64,000 bases of DNA. Origin: an archaeon (GTDB taxonomy: Archaea; Micrarchaeota; Micrarchaeia; Anstonellales; Bilamarchaeaceae). The translations under genes and the position numbers were made by a program. The notes beneath the pieces were generated by a model that saw only the letters and a program-made list of their open reading frames with translations, had not been told where the DNA came from and ran no database searches. Positions 50,934 to 59,664 of this stretch are shown here, one piece after another (within the stretch, counting starts at the first letter, position 1; each line of letters opens with the position of its first letter). The stretch spans positions 1 through 64,000 of the forward strand of contig JAGVNI010000016.1 of assembly GCA_020053355.1 (NCBI GenBank), in the 5' to 3' direction.

Positions 50934-53900
50934 ATGACATCATTGAAATACGTTCTTGGCGTTCTGGTGCTCGCACTGCTGGCAGGCATGGTCTTCGCTG
51001 ACGAGCTTTTCCCTCAGGAAAGCCTGAAGGAGAGCCAGGTCATCATCACCCCTGCAAATACTGAGGGCTCAATCCTCAACCTGACAGTCCTTGTCTTCGA
51101 GCCGGCCACAAGCACCGGCGGCACGGACATACGCACTGTCATGGAGCAGATAGTCCAGGAGTGCGCAAGCGCAGCCAACCGCATGACGTGCATAGAGCAG
51201 AAGTCCCTCGAGAGGACCGCCGCGTCCAGGGACTATACGATGAACCTGACGTCCCTTCCGAACGCCCATTTCGTGGTGGAATACTTCAACCCGCAGGGCA
51301 ATGCATACCGCGGCCAGTGGACCGTCATCGAATCCTGCAATGATATCGTCACCGACCGGGTTGGTGTGGCATACCGCCCAGACCCGACAACCGGGGCGAT
51401 GATTGCTTCCAACTATAATTACGTGCAGTGCGACATCGGCCCTTCAGTCGGGCAGATGAGCAGGGCCTACATACGGGCGACATTCGTTCCGCTTCCGGAC
51501 CAGCAGGTGAGCCAGAGCTCGGCCGAATATGAATACTCGAACGCCCATGTCACCCCGGCAACCCAGTTCGCGCAGGACCTCCAGAACTTCATAAGCGGAG
51601 TCGCTGACGCAGGAGGCCAGGGCGTGGGCGCAGGCGGCGCACTGCCTTGCGTGGGCCTTTTCATGATAATGGGGCTCCTTCTGGCATCGCTTTACTTCTC
51701 GGGCAAGTCCCCGATAACCCTACTGGATATCACCACGCCGAGGCTTCCGACTCCCAAAGGCGTGACCGCAAGCGGCCAGATACTCGCGCCGTTCGGTTAC
51801 ACGGAAATGAAGAAGTCTGCTACTGACAAGATGAGGACCGCGGCAGCGGCCGTGGCGGCAAGCCGGGACATGCTCTCCGGCAGGATGGCCGGCAATTCAG
51901 AGCACGACAATCTTCAGCGGGATATCCGCGCCCAGCGCGGCACCGCGGCGGACCGTGCGGTCGGCAGCGGAGCCGCCAGTGTGGCCCAGGGCCAGGCAAT
52001 CGCCAGTTCGCTTGTCACCGCGGGCATGTCGCTCGGCATGCGCGGAAGCGAGCTTGCATCGCTCGCGCGGACGCTCCCGTACCACTACGGCGACGCGGAG
52101 CACAAGCTTGTCGCCCAGATACTCGCAGGCCTTGAAGCCGCAGGCGGAAGGCAGGCCCTCATGGCCATGACCATCCGCGATTACTTCTACGGCCAGGCGA
52201 CTTTCAAGCAGTTGGAAGTGCTGACAGCCCACCCCGAATACGGGAAGAGGAGCGCTGCGCACTACCGCCTCACCAACACGCTCGGCAAGTTCTATGGCGC
52301 GAACCGCTATGCAATCCTCAGCGGTGTCGTCATGGCAGGCACAGACTCCATGGTCAGGTCCGGCCGCATTCTCGGCAGGATGACCAAGGCAATCGCAACC
52401 GAGACGCCTCATCTGGCCAGAACCACGGCCAGGACCACGATGGAGATGGTCGGAGGCAAGCACATCGTCGAAGAGCTCGAGGCGCGGGGCAGGACCTCGC
52501 CGACAGCGGCTTGGGCCGCAGGCCAGCTCCAGAAGCACCCGTCCGAAGTGGTCGTGGGCAACATGTTCCCGGTGAACGACCGGATGTCTCACCTCTACAA
52601 GACGCTCCGCACCGAAGCCCTCAACGATGAAATGAGGTACGTGGTGTGCCAGATCTACAAGAAGATGGGCATCAACTTCCGGATGACCGAGGAAGAGCTC
52701 GCAATGCTTGGGCACAAGGATGTCGACATCCTGAAAGTGTCAGGCTTTTCGACCCTCAATGCGCAGCAGCGCGAGTCGCTCCTTGCGGCAGAGGCCGAGA
52801 TAAAACGCACCCTCTCGAACAGTACGCTCAGCGTTCAGGATAGGCTCAGCGCCCTTATGAGGGTCGCCGAAACCCACGGTGCGGTGATAGACCACCAGAT
52901 GGTCAACTTCACGAGGCGCCTTGAGACGATAGAAGCCTCGGCGAACCCGGACCACGTGAAGATGATACTCCTCCAGCAGGTGCTGGAAGAGCAGAACCGC
53001 GTCAAGCAGGCGGTGTCCTCAGGAGGCATGGCGAAGGAGAACGCCTATGTCTGCCACGTCGGCGGAGACACGCTGCGGGGCAACCAGATATGGGAAACCA
53101 TGGTTGGCCGCACGATGGTCTACGACGGGGCGAACGGCCACCTGAACGGCGGAATCGCCGAGGAGCTGCTCGGAGCCAGGCTCAAGATAGCGAACCGCCT
53201 TGCAGGCCTCGACCCCGGGGCAGCCGGGACCATGGAGCTCCTTCCGGAGCACATGAGGAACGCAACCGAGCTCAAGAAGGTCTCCGAGAGGAACAGGCAG
53301 GACCTGATTTCCCTCTTCACTTCCGAAGGTAAGCAGGAGTTCGCACAGTATGCCGGCAAGAGGAAGCTGTCCACGAACATCGAGAGCGCTTCCATATCCC
53401 AGCTCGTCGACTTCATGTACGGCGGCAACCTGCCGCGCAGCGGCGATGTGGACAAGAAGACAGGCAGGATGACCTGGTGGAACGCCGATGTCGAATTGGG
53501 CCTCGGAAAGAACCTGACCAAGGTCGACCTGAAGGGGCGCTACACGACGAATGTAGATGTCCGTGAAATCGCTTCGATAGGCGCATGGCTCGAAGCGCGC
53601 ATGACGAGAGGCAACATCACATACGCCGACGCGACAGTGGAGGCCCAGGTGAAGCGGCTGCCCGGCTACGCCAGCATGACCGGCGAGCAGGAGGCCCAGG
53701 CGATGAAGAAAATCGCTGTCACCAAGGCGCTTGTCGAGGACCTCGAAGTGAGGTTCAACTCGCAGTTCGGCCACAACGCATACGGCACGACAAGGGAGTC
53801 CATGAAGTTCTACGGCAGCATAATGGGCGGCTTCCTGGAAAAAGCCCTCGAAGACAAGAAACTGCCGAACAACCACGGGGACCTGATGTTCGTCCGCGGC

Positions 53901-55703
53901 ATGGACATGTCCAGCCCGAAGGACCTCTCGCACTTCAAGGACCTCCTTGTGAAATACGACAAGGAATACAAGGCCGTAATCAGCAAGCCGATGACCTACG
54001 ACGCAATCGCAGGGTCGAACAAGGCAATCGTGCTCCTCCAGGAAGGCGGATACGCCTACTACAAGAAGGGCATGATACTGAGCGACCTGGACCGTGTCAT
54101 GGCAGGCCAGACGGCTCTGCGCGACAACAAGGGCCAGCTCAGGCCGTTCATACCTGAAGATGTCGCCGTCACCTTCGGCTCGAGGGACGACCTCTCATCC
54201 CAGTACCACAAGGCTCGCATGTCCAACGACCCGAACGAGTGGAAACCGTTCATGGAGTCCGTGGTGAAATGGGCAAAGGAGGGCGGCCACTACAACTATG
54301 ACAAGGAGAAGGTGCTCGGCGCAGTCCTCATGGAATATGGCGGAAAGACCCACGACTACGACAGCTTCTGGAAGCACAGCGCCGTGACTGTGGAGGCGAA
54401 ACGCAACGTCACCATGGTAGCCCCGTCCGTGTTCCGCATGTTCGGCGTCGAGGCGCCGGAATTGATGAAGGCAGCCTCTCCGTTCCGCAACCTCGGCCTT
54501 GCCAGCATGGACATGGTGTCCAAAGTCGGCATAAAATCAGCCGGAGCGGTCCTGGACACATCATACGGGATAGCGGCAGTCGGCGGTGCCTACAGCATCC
54601 ACTCGAACGAGCTGACCCGGAGGATACTCTCGGGCCAGGACGCGGACAAGCTTACAGCCAAGGAAGCCGCGGCCTACCGCGACTATGCAGTCACGCACGG
54701 CGCCTTCATCCAGGCGCGCCAGTGGACTGTGGACAGGTCGCCGTTCGGCTACTCCACGTCGCACAGCACGCAGGGTGCTGATGCCGCGCTGTTCTCGCAC
54801 GGCCCTGGGCTTACCTTCAAGAAGAAGGACTACATCGGCGCGTACATGGACAAGTCCACGATGATGAACTTCAACGCCCTCTACGGCTTCCCGATGGACG
54901 CTTCGCGGAAAGTCATGAGCTGGTTCGCGACGCCGATTAGCGCGGCCCAGAAGGAGATGTCCGGGCGTGCAGGCCGGTGGGACACCACGGGCGACTCGTT
55001 CAGGACGCTCTACCACACCGAGCCCCGCGTGAGGTCTGCCATGCAGGCCCTCCTCAACCCGTTCTCGCTCAGCAGCGGGAAGCTTGCGGAGAAGCTTAGC
55101 GGCTTCACCGGCAAGTCGCGCCACTCGCAGGTGGCGGGCGAAGAGGTCATGCTCGGCCTGTCAGCCGATACCATGGATACGATGCAGACCCGCAAGGGTG
55201 TTGCCGTCGTAGGCAGGTACGGTGACGCCAACCCGCGCGAGAAGTTCTACGATGTCCGCAACGTCCAGCACCTCGACGCCCCGATGGCGAGCGAGCTGCA
55301 GAAAGACTCGGCGTTCAAGTACCAGCAGGACATCAACGACGCGGCCAACAACCTCACTGTCCGGCGCACCGTTTCGGCAGAGTCACTGGCCATAAAGAGG
55401 CTGCAGGAGATGATGAACTTCAGCAGCTTCCAGACGCCGCAGGGCAGGTTCATGACGCCTGTCCACTTCGCATTAATCGGGCTTGGCATACCTAACATGA
55501 TATCCAAGCACGTGGCAGCAGCGAAGCACGGGCAGCAAACCAGCATCGGCGGCGACATGAGGCGCAGCGTGAAGGGCATGTCTGAAGGCATGTCCCGGCT
55601 GATGAAGCCCGGCAACATGGTCTGGGAAGTCCGCTGCGCCCACTGCGGCGCGAGGGGGAACCGCCACCAGAAATGCGGCTCCTGCGGCAAGACCATGATT
55701 TGA
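50934..55703 (+). CDS. Giant single-pass membrane protein with C-terminal zinc ribbon
   Basis: 1589 residues from ATG 50934 with AGGTG six bases upstream (GTG 50925 overlaps that site). Signal peptide (about 1-23), an extracytoplasmic domain with paired Cys (about 24-225), one strong membrane helix (about 236-258), then some 1300 mostly helical, charged, soluble residues, inferred to be cytoplasmic. Near the start of this part are an Ala-rich AAAAVAASRDM segment and Gly/Ala helices. The last 25 residues form a zinc ribbon (CAHC and CGSC, about 1568-1586). I recognise no family. The single span argues against VirB6/TrbL. It ends at a T-run. Its neighbours suggest a scaffold for the lipoproteins downstream. 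Confidence 0.85.
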   Translation: MTSLKYVLGVLVLALLAGMVFADELFPQESLKESQVIITPANTEGSILNLTVLVFEPATSTGGTDIRTVMEQIVQECASAANRMTCIEQKSLERTAASRDYTMNLTSLPNAHFVVEYFNPQGNAYRGQWTVIESCNDIVTDRVGVAYRPDPTTGAMIASNYNYVQCDIGPSVGQMSRAYIRATFVPLPDQQVSQSSAEYEYSNAHVTPATQFAQDLQNFISGVADAGGQGVGAGGALPCVGLFMIMGLLLASLYFSGKSPITLLDITTPRLPTPKGVTASGQILAPFGYTEMKKSATDKMRTAAAAVAASRDMLSGRMAGNSEHDNLQRDIRAQRGTAADRAVGSGAASVAQGQAIASSLVTAGMSLGMRGSELASLARTLPYHYGDAEHKLVAQILAGLEAAGGRQALMAMTIRDYFYGQATFKQLEVLTAHPEYGKRSAAHYRLTNTLGKFYGANRYAILSGVVMAGTDSMVRSGRILGRMTKAIATETPHLARTTARTTMEMVGGKHIVEELEARGRTSPTAAWAAGQLQKHPSEVVVGNMFPVNDRMSHLYKTLRTEALNDEMRYVVCQIYKKMGINFRMTEEELAMLGHKDVDILKVSGFSTLNAQQRESLLAAEAEIKRTLSNSTLSVQDRLSALMRVAETHGAVIDHQMVNFTRRLETIEASANPDHVKMILLQQVLEEQNRVKQAVSSGGMAKENAYVCHVGGDTLRGNQIWETMVGRTMVYDGANGHLNGGIAEELLGARLKIANRLAGLDPGAAGTMELLPEHMRNATELKKVSERNRQDLISLFTSEGKQEFAQYAGKRKLSTNIESASISQLVDFMYGGNLPRSGDVDKKTGRMTWWNADVELGLGKNLTKVDLKGRYTTNVDVREIASIGAWLEARMTRGNITYADATVEAQVKRLPGYASMTGEQEAQAMKKIAVTKALVEDLEVRFNSQFGHNAYGTTRESMKFYGSIMGGFLEKALEDKKLPNNHGDLMFVRGMDMSSPKDLSHFKDLLVKYDKEYKAVISKPMTYDAIAGSNKAIVLLQEGGYAYYKKGMILSDLDRVMAGQTALRDNKGQLRPFIPEDVAVTFGSRDDLSSQYHKARMSNDPNEWKPFMESVVKWAKEGGHYNYDKEKVLGAVLMEYGGKTHDYDSFWKHSAVTVEAKRNVTMVAPSVFRMFGVEAPELMKAASPFRNLGLASMDMVSKVGIKSAGAVLDTSYGIAAVGGAYSIHSNELTRRILSGQDADKLTAKEAAAYRDYAVTHGAFIQARQWTVDRSPFGYSTSHSTQGADAALFSHGPGLTFKKKDYIGAYMDKSTMMNFNALYGFPMDASRKVMSWFATPISAAQKEMSGRAGRWDTTGDSFRTLYHTEPRVRSAMQALLNPFSLSSGKLAEKLSGFTGKSRHSQVAGEEVMLGLSADTMDTMQTRKGVAVVGRYGDANPREKFYDVRNVQHLDAPMASELQKDSAFKYQQDINDAANNLTVRRTVSAESLAIKRLQEMMNFSSFQTPQGRFMTPVHFALIGLGIPNMISKHVAAAKHGQQTSIGGDMRRSVKGMSEGMSRLMKPGNMVWEVRCAHCGARGNRHQKCGSCGKTMI

Positions 55704-55745
55704 TTTTTTTTTATTTTCTTCAATTTTTCTTTCCTCTTTCCTTTC
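55704..55745 (+). terminator. Strong T-rich terminator
   Basis: Begins at the stop codon with an eight-T run, followed by further T/C-rich sequence. A clear archaeal oligo-T terminator that separates the giant gene from the downstream unit. Confidence 0.65.
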
Positions 55746-55865
55746 ATCAACCGCGCCATCAGCGGAGCGTGGCGGAGCAAGGCCCCCAGAGTCCCCCGTC
55801 GTCTATAAACAACTTTACGTTGCATGTCGTGGAAAACCTACGACTTTGAGCGTAAGCCCCTGCAT

Positions 55866-55877
55866 TAAATTTAAAAA
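55866..55877 (+). promoter_or_regulatory. TATA box before the disordered-protein gene
   Basis: TTAAATTTAAAA-type element about 30 bp before ATG 55901 and about 78 bp before ATG 55949, so it does not settle the start. Confidence 0.5.
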
Positions 55878-55948
55878 CGTGCCGATGCTTTCCATTAACG
55901 ATGAGACTCCTCAATCATAGGACTACCTCAATTAGGCGGGAGGAACGA

Positions 55949-57055
55949 ATGTCGGGGGAGATAGCGCGAGCGAAGCCGATGGTATCGCAGCGCCCCGAGC
56001 TTCTGCCCGGCTATACGCCTCATTTGTCATACAAGTCTCCGCTCCGGTGCTATGCATACAATAAAAGCGGGAAGCGCGGCTTGCGTGCGGACCAGGTCAC
56101 CTGCGGGATGAACCGGAACACCCTGACCCAGAAAGCCCCGCACATTTCGTTTTCGTCGCCATTGGAGCATGCCGCCAACCCTATCCTCAGCGGCGAGATA
56201 CGGAACCTGGCATTGAGGTGCTCGCGCTCCCATCATAGCCACCCCTCCCCAACCAATCCGATGCACGCAGGATATGGCCAGGGGTATAACTCGCATCCGC
56301 ATGCGCATGGGTACTGGATGGCCGCACAAAACCCGCATGGCGCGCATTTCCGCGCGATGGCCGATGTTTCGGCAAGCGCTTTCACCCGGCATGGTGTTTT
56401 CTCAGAGGACTGGACGCTTCCAAGGGATGCCCAACCCGCGCCTGCAGGCCAGATATCGTCGGCCTCCCCGGCGCATCCGCCACCCAAGCATATTCCGGGC
56501 GGGAACCCGGATTGCCCGGGTTTAGCGGCTACTAACAATGGCGCATCAGCCAACCAATCCATATCCGAGCTTCCTAGCATCACCCCTCTATATGCCGGGG
56601 CCGGGGACTCAAGCCTGCAAATCCAATCCCAAGCATCTGAATCTGCGCCAAATGCGCCTGCAGGCGGCAACCCAGGTCCCAACACCTCCTGCGCGGCCGA
56701 TACCGCCGCCAGCACGCCAATCCGTTCATCCACAGCCAATCATATGGCGGGTGTCCGGACACCACACCATTTCATCCCTTCCATCCAAGGCGCAGTCCAA
56801 GGCATGGTCCAAGGCACTGCGAATCTGGCGGGACTGTTTGCGGGCCTTCTGCCTGCATCCGGCCAAACCCGTGCAAACCTGCAGGTGTCGCATACAACAT
56901 CCACCCAATCGGTGGGCGCATATTCCGCAGAAACTCCAAAGGATGGGCAGAACCAATCGCCAAATGCGGCCAAATCCGCCGGGTGCAGTTCCACTCGGGC
57001 AAGAAAAGCGGCGCAGCTGATTGTGGCAAGGGCAGAAAACCCGCCCCCCGAATAA
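55949..57055 (+). CDS. Ser/Pro/Ala/Asn-rich low-complexity protein, probable gene
   Basis: About 368 residues from ATG 55949, which has GGAGG five bases upstream. A leaderless start at ATG 55901 (384 residues) fits the TATA box equally well. Composition is dominated by Ser, Ala, Pro, Asn, Gln, His and Gly, with almost no predicted fold except a Gly/Ala/Leu amphipathic stretch (QGMVQGTANLAGLFAGLLP) near residue 290. No signal peptide. Its long open frame in GC-rich DNA and the matching Shine-Dalgarno favour a real gene, but overlapping minus-strand frames also stay open, so doubt remains. It lies directly upstream of the lipoprotein pair. Confidence 0.55.
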   Translation: MSGEIARAKPMVSQRPELLPGYTPHLSYKSPLRCYAYNKSGKRGLRADQVTCGMNRNTLTQKAPHISFSSPLEHAANPILSGEIRNLALRCSRSHHSHPSPTNPMHAGYGQGYNSHPHAHGYWMAAQNPHGAHFRAMADVSASAFTRHGVFSEDWTLPRDAQPAPAGQISSASPAHPPPKHIPGGNPDCPGLAATNNGASANQSISELPSITPLYAGAGDSSLQIQSQASESAPNAPAGGNPGPNTSCAADTAASTPIRSSTANHMAGVRTPHHFIPSIQGAVQGMVQGTANLAGLFAGLLPASGQTRANLQVSHTTSTQSVGAYSAETPKDGQNQSPNAAKSAGCSSTRARKAAQLIVARAENPPPE

Positions 57056-57063
57056 AGGACAAT

Positions 57064-57072
57064 GTTTAAATT
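57064..57072 (+). promoter_or_regulatory. TATA box for the lipoprotein pair
   Basis: GTTTAAATT centred about 34 bp before ATG 57102. Confidence 0.5.
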
Positions 57073-57101
57073 CCCGAACGCGCCAATAATAATCGGTGTC
57101 C

Positions 57102-59654
57102 ATGAGACCAGCAGTCTTCATACCGGCGCTTCTGGCATTGCTTTGCCTCTCATTTGTCATCTCCGGATGCCTTGCGAAACTAAACGGCGGCTCCTCGGCA
57201 TTCGAGCACGAATACCGCGACAACCTCAGCCGGGTGGCGATATACAACTCCTCCATGGCCGAGTTCTGCAGGCCTGGAAGCTGCTGGTGCATGGTCTGCA
57301 AGAACGGCACCAACATATTCGGGCCCCTCAACAACCTGATTGGCGGCTACTGCTACTATGACAAGAACTGCACGCCCGCGATGATGGCGAGCTACAACAA
57401 CCGCACGGCCAACCCGGACCTGACCGTCCGGCAGTTCATGATAGGGCAGGGGCCAACATTCGGCGATTTCGGCGCAGCCAACACGCAATGCTCGGACCGC
57501 CTGAGCATGTCTGTGCAATGGCTTGTCGGCTCGAACGTATCCCCGTACATACGGCCTGATGCGGTCCGCACCATGTGCTTCCTGAGCAAGGACATAATCC
57601 CGGTCTACATCCTCTACAGCAACGGCTCCAACATCAACATCACCCGTTCGCGCGATATCGGCACGATTCTCGGCACCGAAGGCGACGACGTCTTCATGGG
57701 CCGATTGTCCGACGGCCCTGTCGGCCCCGTCGTAGTAGTCACCGAGATGGATTTTGATCGGAGCAAGGCCGCGGAAGTAGCCAACCAGGTCCGCGCCATC
57801 GACCAGGGGTGCGGGAACGACCGGGCCAACAACAAGATATTCTGCTTCATCGCTGTCGCCCCGAAAATCAACGATTTCGAAGCCCTCGACACCGTCATGA
57901 GGGAGCTTGGCGCAGATGCCGACAAGGTCGACCTGGTCGCATACGGCATCAACGGGAAATACCTCCACTCATGCGAAGGCGCGCGGGCGAGGCAGCAGGC
58001 GCTGAATTTCTCATCATACGCCCTATACAACTGGAGCAAGCCGACAATCATCCCATACGTCCTTTTCGACCCCGGGACTAACGACACGGACAACTCGTGC
58101 ACGTGGGGCGAGAACGACGTCGTCTCAGCCTACGGGGCGTTCTTCCCCTTCGGCGTCACGACATTGCAAAAGCGCGGCGTCGTGGGCATAGCGCCATACT
58201 CATACAACACGTCCGGCGGCATAGGCGTCACGAACCCCCTGAACTGCTCGGACTGCGGCGTGGCGAGGACGGCATCCCGCCTGCGCGCCTGGTACGCGGG
58301 CTGCCAGGCTTATACCAACGTCACAAGGCCCTCAGGCAACGTCCCCTCAGGCTCGACGCAGATTCTCTTCGGCAACGAATCAGGCACTTCGTGCAACTCC
58401 AACACGAATTTCGATTTCATGCGCGGCTTCAGTTTCGCCGGCCGCGACATAATGCAGCAGCAGACCACGCAGCTCCGGGATGCGGCGCCGCTCCTTTTCA
58501 CGTGCGACGCCTGCCTGCTCGCGAACTCGAGCCGTCCTATCAGCGACATATTCGCGAGCCTCCGCCCGTCGACCGGAGCGGCCCCGGACCGTTACTGCAC
58601 GAGCTATCCTGAAATCAACCAATGGGCTAGCGCCCGCAACCTGGACCCGATGCTGGTCCGGGCTTTCGTGCTTACTGAAAGCGATTTCAACCCCTGCTCT
58701 GCCGCAAGGGTATGCAGGCAGGGCTATGACGACGGCCGGTGCTTCGAGCCTGGTCCCGGAAAGGACGAGTGCTATGACATGTCATACGATGAGATGTACG
58801 ACCCGGCGGGGAACTGCACATTCGACATCGCCCCGAATTCGGGCAGCGCACAGCCAGACTGGCGCTACTGTGCGGTCGGCATCATGCAGAGCCTCGAGCC
58901 GCCATACACGTTCTGGCCGGCATCAGTGAATCCTGATGGCGCAAACGGCCCGTATTTCGACGTCTTCGACCGCTCCGGTTTCCGCACCCTTGACCTGAAC
59001 GGCGTCAAGGCGTGCAATCCCCGCTTCAACCCGTTCGTGGCAGCCGATTCAATATGCATCGGGACTGCCAAGCTGGAATCCGCCCTCCGTGCCGCACGGG
59101 GCTGGATAAACTCGCACCGCGGCCAGCTGAACTGGGGCTCGGGCGACATTGACAAGGACAGCCTTTTCGCGGCATATGTCGCCGGCAACATGTATTCCGG
59201 CTTCTGGGGCAGCAAGTCAAGGTCGGCGGACCACCCGAGGTGCTCCAGCGGCGTCTCAAATGGCGACTGCTGGGCTTACGGCTTCTCGCTCAGCTGGGCC
59301 GTGAATGACACATACTGCGCATCAGACGCGGGCCAGGACGACCCGCACTGCGAGGGCGGCCACCCGAAGAAGAACCCTCCGTACGAGTGCTACGGCTACT
59401 CGGACTTCATCCAGTACGTGCAGGAGTGCGAGGTGCCATTCCTTCCGCGCAGGGTTGACCCTGGCAAGGGCAAGGTGGAGGCATTCCTGTGGCTTAGCAA
59501 CGGATGCCCGAACAACTTCTGCCCTGATGGCAAGAAGCTTTTCCAGCTCATGGAACGCTCACTGCCTGGAAGCGGCACCCCTTACATACCGGACAATCCG
59601 ACCTGCTCGACGACCTCGTCATCCGGCGGCGGCCTGAGCCTTGGCGGGGGGTAG
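57102..59654 (+). CDS. Large lipoprotein with lytic-transglycosylase-like domain (copy 1)
   Basis: 850 residues from ATG 57102; GTG 57096 is also in frame. Signal peptide with lipobox VISGC (Cys about 25). A Cys-rich segment (CRPGSCWCMVC, near 57-67) precedes an alpha/beta region with TIM-barrel flavour (PVVVVTEMDF, VDLVAYGINGKYL, IIPYVLFD; about 160-400). The C-terminal half has the soluble-lytic-transglycosylase set: NLDPMLVRAFVLTESDFNP with candidate catalytic E526, the GLMQ-equivalent VGIMQ near 592-596, and the AYNAG-equivalent AAYVAGN near 689-695, with inserted Cys-rich loops. It ends in a Ser/Gly tail. Substrate: a beta-1,4-linked aminosugar polymer is predicted; murein is rare in archaea. 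A paralogue follows directly. Confidence 0.8.
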   Translation: MRPAVFIPALLALLCLSFVISGCLAKLNGGSSAFEHEYRDNLSRVAIYNSSMAEFCRPGSCWCMVCKNGTNIFGPLNNLIGGYCYYDKNCTPAMMASYNNRTANPDLTVRQFMIGQGPTFGDFGAANTQCSDRLSMSVQWLVGSNVSPYIRPDAVRTMCFLSKDIIPVYILYSNGSNINITRSRDIGTILGTEGDDVFMGRLSDGPVGPVVVVTEMDFDRSKAAEVANQVRAIDQGCGNDRANNKIFCFIAVAPKINDFEALDTVMRELGADADKVDLVAYGINGKYLHSCEGARARQQALNFSSYALYNWSKPTIIPYVLFDPGTNDTDNSCTWGENDVVSAYGAFFPFGVTTLQKRGVVGIAPYSYNTSGGIGVTNPLNCSDCGVARTASRLRAWYAGCQAYTNVTRPSGNVPSGSTQILFGNESGTSCNSNTNFDFMRGFSFAGRDIMQQQTTQLRDAAPLLFTCDACLLANSSRPISDIFASLRPSTGAAPDRYCTSYPEINQWASARNLDPMLVRAFVLTESDFNPCSAARVCRQGYDDGRCFEPGPGKDECYDMSYDEMYDPAGNCTFDIAPNSGSAQPDWRYCAVGIMQSLEPPYTFWPASVNPDGANGPYFDVFDRSGFRTLDLNGVKACNPRFNPFVAADSICIGTAKLESALRAARGWINSHRGQLNWGSGDIDKDSLFAAYVAGNMYSGFWGSKSRSADHPRCSSGVSNGDCWAYGFSLSWAVNDTYCASDAGQDDPHCEGGHPKKNPPYECYGYSDFIQYVQECEVPFLPRRVDPGKGKVEAFLWLSNGCPNNFCPDGKKLFQLMERSLPGSGTPYIPDNPTCSTTSSSGGGLSLGGG

Positions 59655-59664
59655 GCTCATCCAA

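Noticed and set aside
50934-55703. VirB6/TrbL-type polytopic T4SS channel
   Set aside because: Only one convincing membrane helix after the signal peptide, and no other T4SS genes in the window.
56233-56739. 168-codon minus-strand frame overlapping the disordered-protein gene
   Set aside because: Lacks a Shine-Dalgarno or TATA signal; the plus-strand frame is longer and has both.
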